NCBI RefSeq assembly: GCF_040409695.1
Contig: NZ_JARWGJ010000143.1
Coordinates: forward strand, 1-6,452
Direction: 5' to 3'
DNA: 6,452 nucleotides
DNA from: Longimonas sp040409695
Lineage (GTDB): Bacteria > Bacteroidota > Rhodothermia > Rhodothermales > Salinibacteraceae
How positions within the stretch are numbered: the first letter of the stretch is position 1; the number at the start of each line of letters is the position of its first letter. Below are positions 5,136 to 6,452 of this stretch, piece by piece. A program made the position numbers and the translations under genes. The notes beneath the pieces were generated by a model. That model did no database searches. It was given only the letters and a program-made list of their open reading frames with translations, and was not told the origin of the DNA.

Positions 5136-6314
5136 ATGAACATGCGCTTTCCGTCGGCTCTTTTCTTTCTCTTTGGTGCACTGGGCATAGGGATGCTGAG
5201 CGTTTGCTCTGCTCCCGCTGCCCACGCCCAGCAGGCACGGAGTCCTGCCACCCTCGTTGGTCTGATTACCGATGCGGAGACCGGCGATCCGCTGCCCGGT
5301 GCCAATGTGATCATTGCAGGCTCCACACGCGGCGTAGCCGCCGATGAAAACGGACGCTACGAGCTTCGCAACATACCGGCCGGGGCTCAGCGGCTGTACG
5401 TTACCGTACTCGGATACGCACCCGAAGCGCGCAATCTGAACCTGCGCCCAGGCGCCATCGAGGTCATCGATATTGCGCTGGAGCCCGCCCCGATTGAAAT
5501 CGGCGAGGTCGTGGTCGAAGCGGAGCGCGACGACGCCTGGCTGCGGCGGTTCGAGCGCTTCAAGGAAGCGTTCATCGGCGCCTCCCCGAATGCTGCGGAT
5601 GTCGAAATCTTGAACCCGGAGGTGCTCAGCTTCTCCGGACGCGTGTCGAACCTCACGGCCTTTGCCGCTGCGCCTCTCGAAATCGAGAACAATGCGCTGG
5701 GCTACCGACTCACGTTCTTCCTGAAAGAGTTTCACACCACCGACTCACGCACACGATGGGACGGCGAGCCGCTCTTTGAGGCGCTCGACGGCTCGATGCA
5801 AGAGGAGGCGGCGTGGGACGAGCGTCGCCGCACAGCCTTCATGGGGTCGTTTCATCATCTTATGCTCGCCCTGCTGGCAGAGCAGCCCGAGGCCCAGCAG
5901 TTCAGGCTGTACATGCGGCCCATGTCGTCGATGCCCGCCGCCACCGACAGTCCGTTTAGCCCGCCGCCCCGCATGAGCGGCAATCGATTTCCACTGGATG
6001 ATCTGAGCGATATTCTGAAGCCGGGCGAAACAGCCGACGAGCGCATCCTCGACTTCGAGGGCGCTGTGGAGGTAGTCTACACAGGCGCCACCGAGACCGA
6101 TGCCTACCGCGCATGGCAGCAGCGCTTCACGCAGCGAGGGGGTACGCGGCGCGGCGAGCGATTCCAGACATCACAGATCTGGCTCGAACGCGGCCCCGCT
6201 ACAATCGACTACAAAGGCGACGTCGTGGACCCTTACGGCGTCACACGCTCCGGGTACTTCGCCTTCAAACGCGTAGCCGACCAGCTTCCCAAGGAGTACC
6301 GTCCGTGGCAGTAG
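5136..6314 (+). CDS. Exported protein with CarboxypepD_reg-like domain and uncharacterised C-terminal region
   Basis: The protein has 392 residues from the ATG at 5136. The open frame also offers ATGs at 5100, 5121, 5130 and 5142. I favour 5136 or 5142 because each gives a normal signal peptide: MNMR, a hydrophobic core and a signal peptidase I site AHA|QQA after residue 31. The cysteine inside the core follows Val, a poor lipobox, so a lipoprotein is less likely. Residues about 39-118 form a carboxypeptidase-regulatory-like beta-sandwich (VGLITDAETGDPLPGANV, the DENGRYELRNIPAG turn, and YVTVLGYAP), ending in the link EIGEVVVEAERDD. The rest, about 133-392, has a pattern I recall from Bacteroidota exported proteins of unknown function: FKEAFIGASPNAADVEILNP, PLEIENNALGYRLTFFLKEF, WDGEPLFEAL and RRTAFMGSFHHLMLALL. 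There is no TonB box, plug, beta-barrel or peptidase motif, so it is neither a SusC-type receptor nor an enzyme I can name. Location is periplasmic or outer-membrane associated (inferred). No Shine-Dalgarno is evident. The stop is TAG. It is convergent with the gene at the right edge. Confidence 0.85.
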   Translation: MNMRFPSALFFLFGALGIGMLSVCSAPAAHAQQARSPATLVGLITDAETGDPLPGANVIIAGSTRGVAADENGRYELRNIPAGAQRLYVTVLGYAPEARNLNLRPGAIEVIDIALEPAPIEIGEVVVEAERDDAWLRRFERFKEAFIGASPNAADVEILNPEVLSFSGRVSNLTAFAAAPLEIENNALGYRLTFFLKEFHTTDSRTRWDGEPLFEALDGSMQEEAAWDERRRTAFMGSFHHLMLALLAEQPEAQQFRLYMRPMSSMPAATDSPFSPPPRMSGNRFPLDDLSDILKPGETADERILDFEGAVEVVYTGATETDAYRAWQQRFTQRGGTRRGERFQTSQIWLERGPATIDYKGDVVDPYGVTRSGYFAFKRVADQLPKEYRPWQ

Positions 6315-6338
6315 TCGCTCTGGGGCGCTCGGGTCGTG

Positions 6339-6452
6339 CTATGCGGGATGCGAGGCGCGCCCGACCAGGTTGAACGCGTGCATCATGCTAAGGACCGCTG
6401 TGCGCAAGCGCCAGTGCACGTAGGCCTCTGCATCGCGATACGCGGCCACCTG
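6339..6452 (-). CDS. C-terminal end of an unidentified protein, cut by window edge
   Basis: On the minus strand the frame is open from the window edge to a TAG at 6341-6339, encoding 37 residues that start QVAAYRDAEAYVHWRLRTAV and end with GRASHPA. The other two minus frames hit stops within this stretch. Third positions are strongly G/C-biased, as in the real genes here, and the residues look like an amphipathic helix followed by a short tail. The stop lies 25 bp beyond that of the convergent exported-protein gene, and no terminator hairpin is visible between them. I do not recognise the family. Confidence 0.55.
   Translation of the reverse strand, partial: QVAAYRDAEAYVHWRLRTAVLSMMHAFNLVGRASHPA

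Noticed and set aside
5136..5240. Lipoprotein signal (cysteine in LSVCSA)
   Set aside because: The residue before Cys is Val, whereas a lipobox needs Gly, Ala or Ser. The AHA|QQA site fits signal peptidase I better.
5112..5735. Minus-strand 207-codon frame opposite the exported-protein gene
   Set aside because: It is antisense to a signal peptide and beta-sandwich domain that are clearly coding on the plus strand, and its own product has no motif.
1..6452. CRISPR arrays, insertion sequences, tRNA or rRNA genes, phage or defence islands
   Set aside because: I found no repeat-spacer pattern, transposase motif, terminal inverted repeats or cloverleaf, and the genes present are ordinary chromosomal ones.

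Overview
The window reads as ordinary chromosomal DNA from a GC-rich, probably marine or halophilic member of the Bacteroidota/Rhodothermota group (a relative of Salinibacter, Longimonas or Rubricoccus is my best guess). This rests on a KR2-type sodium-pump rhodopsin, an exported protein with a carboxypeptidase-regulatory-like domain, G/C-rich third codon positions, and no clear Shine-Dalgarno sequence before two of the genes. The assignment is inferred from gene content; no marker gene is present.

Layout: 1-2844 (+) is almost all of gcvP, the glycine dehydrogenase (P protein) of the glycine cleavage system, with its first residues cut off by the window edge. A strong intrinsic terminator follows at 2899-2940. 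The stretch 2845-3266 has no convincing gene and separates gcvP from a convergent gene. That gene, 3267-4148 (-), is a complete microbial rhodopsin with the N-D-Q triad of light-driven sodium pumps. A second hairpin at 3163-3200 probably ends its transcript. A relatively AT-rich 310-bp region (4149-4458) holds divergent promoter candidates for the rhodopsin and for 4459-5055 (+), an isochorismatase-family cysteine hydrolase with an intact Asp-Lys-Cys triad. After a short terminator-like hairpin and a pair of direct repeats comes 5136-6314 (+), a secreted protein with an N-terminal beta-sandwich (CarboxypepD_reg-like) domain and an uncharacterised C-terminal region. The last 114 bases hold the C-terminal end of an unrecognised minus-strand gene.

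The genes do not form an obvious pathway. gcvP is one-carbon/glycine metabolism. The rhodopsin would export Na+ in light and build a sodium-motive force. The hydrolase and the exported protein have no specific substrate that can be read from sequence. The rhodopsin stands alone here, with no retinal or carotenoid synthesis gene in the window, so retinal must come from elsewhere in the genome or from outside. I found no mobile element, CRISPR array, tRNA or rRNA, and no clearly new multi-gene system. The rhodopsin is the most interesting content.
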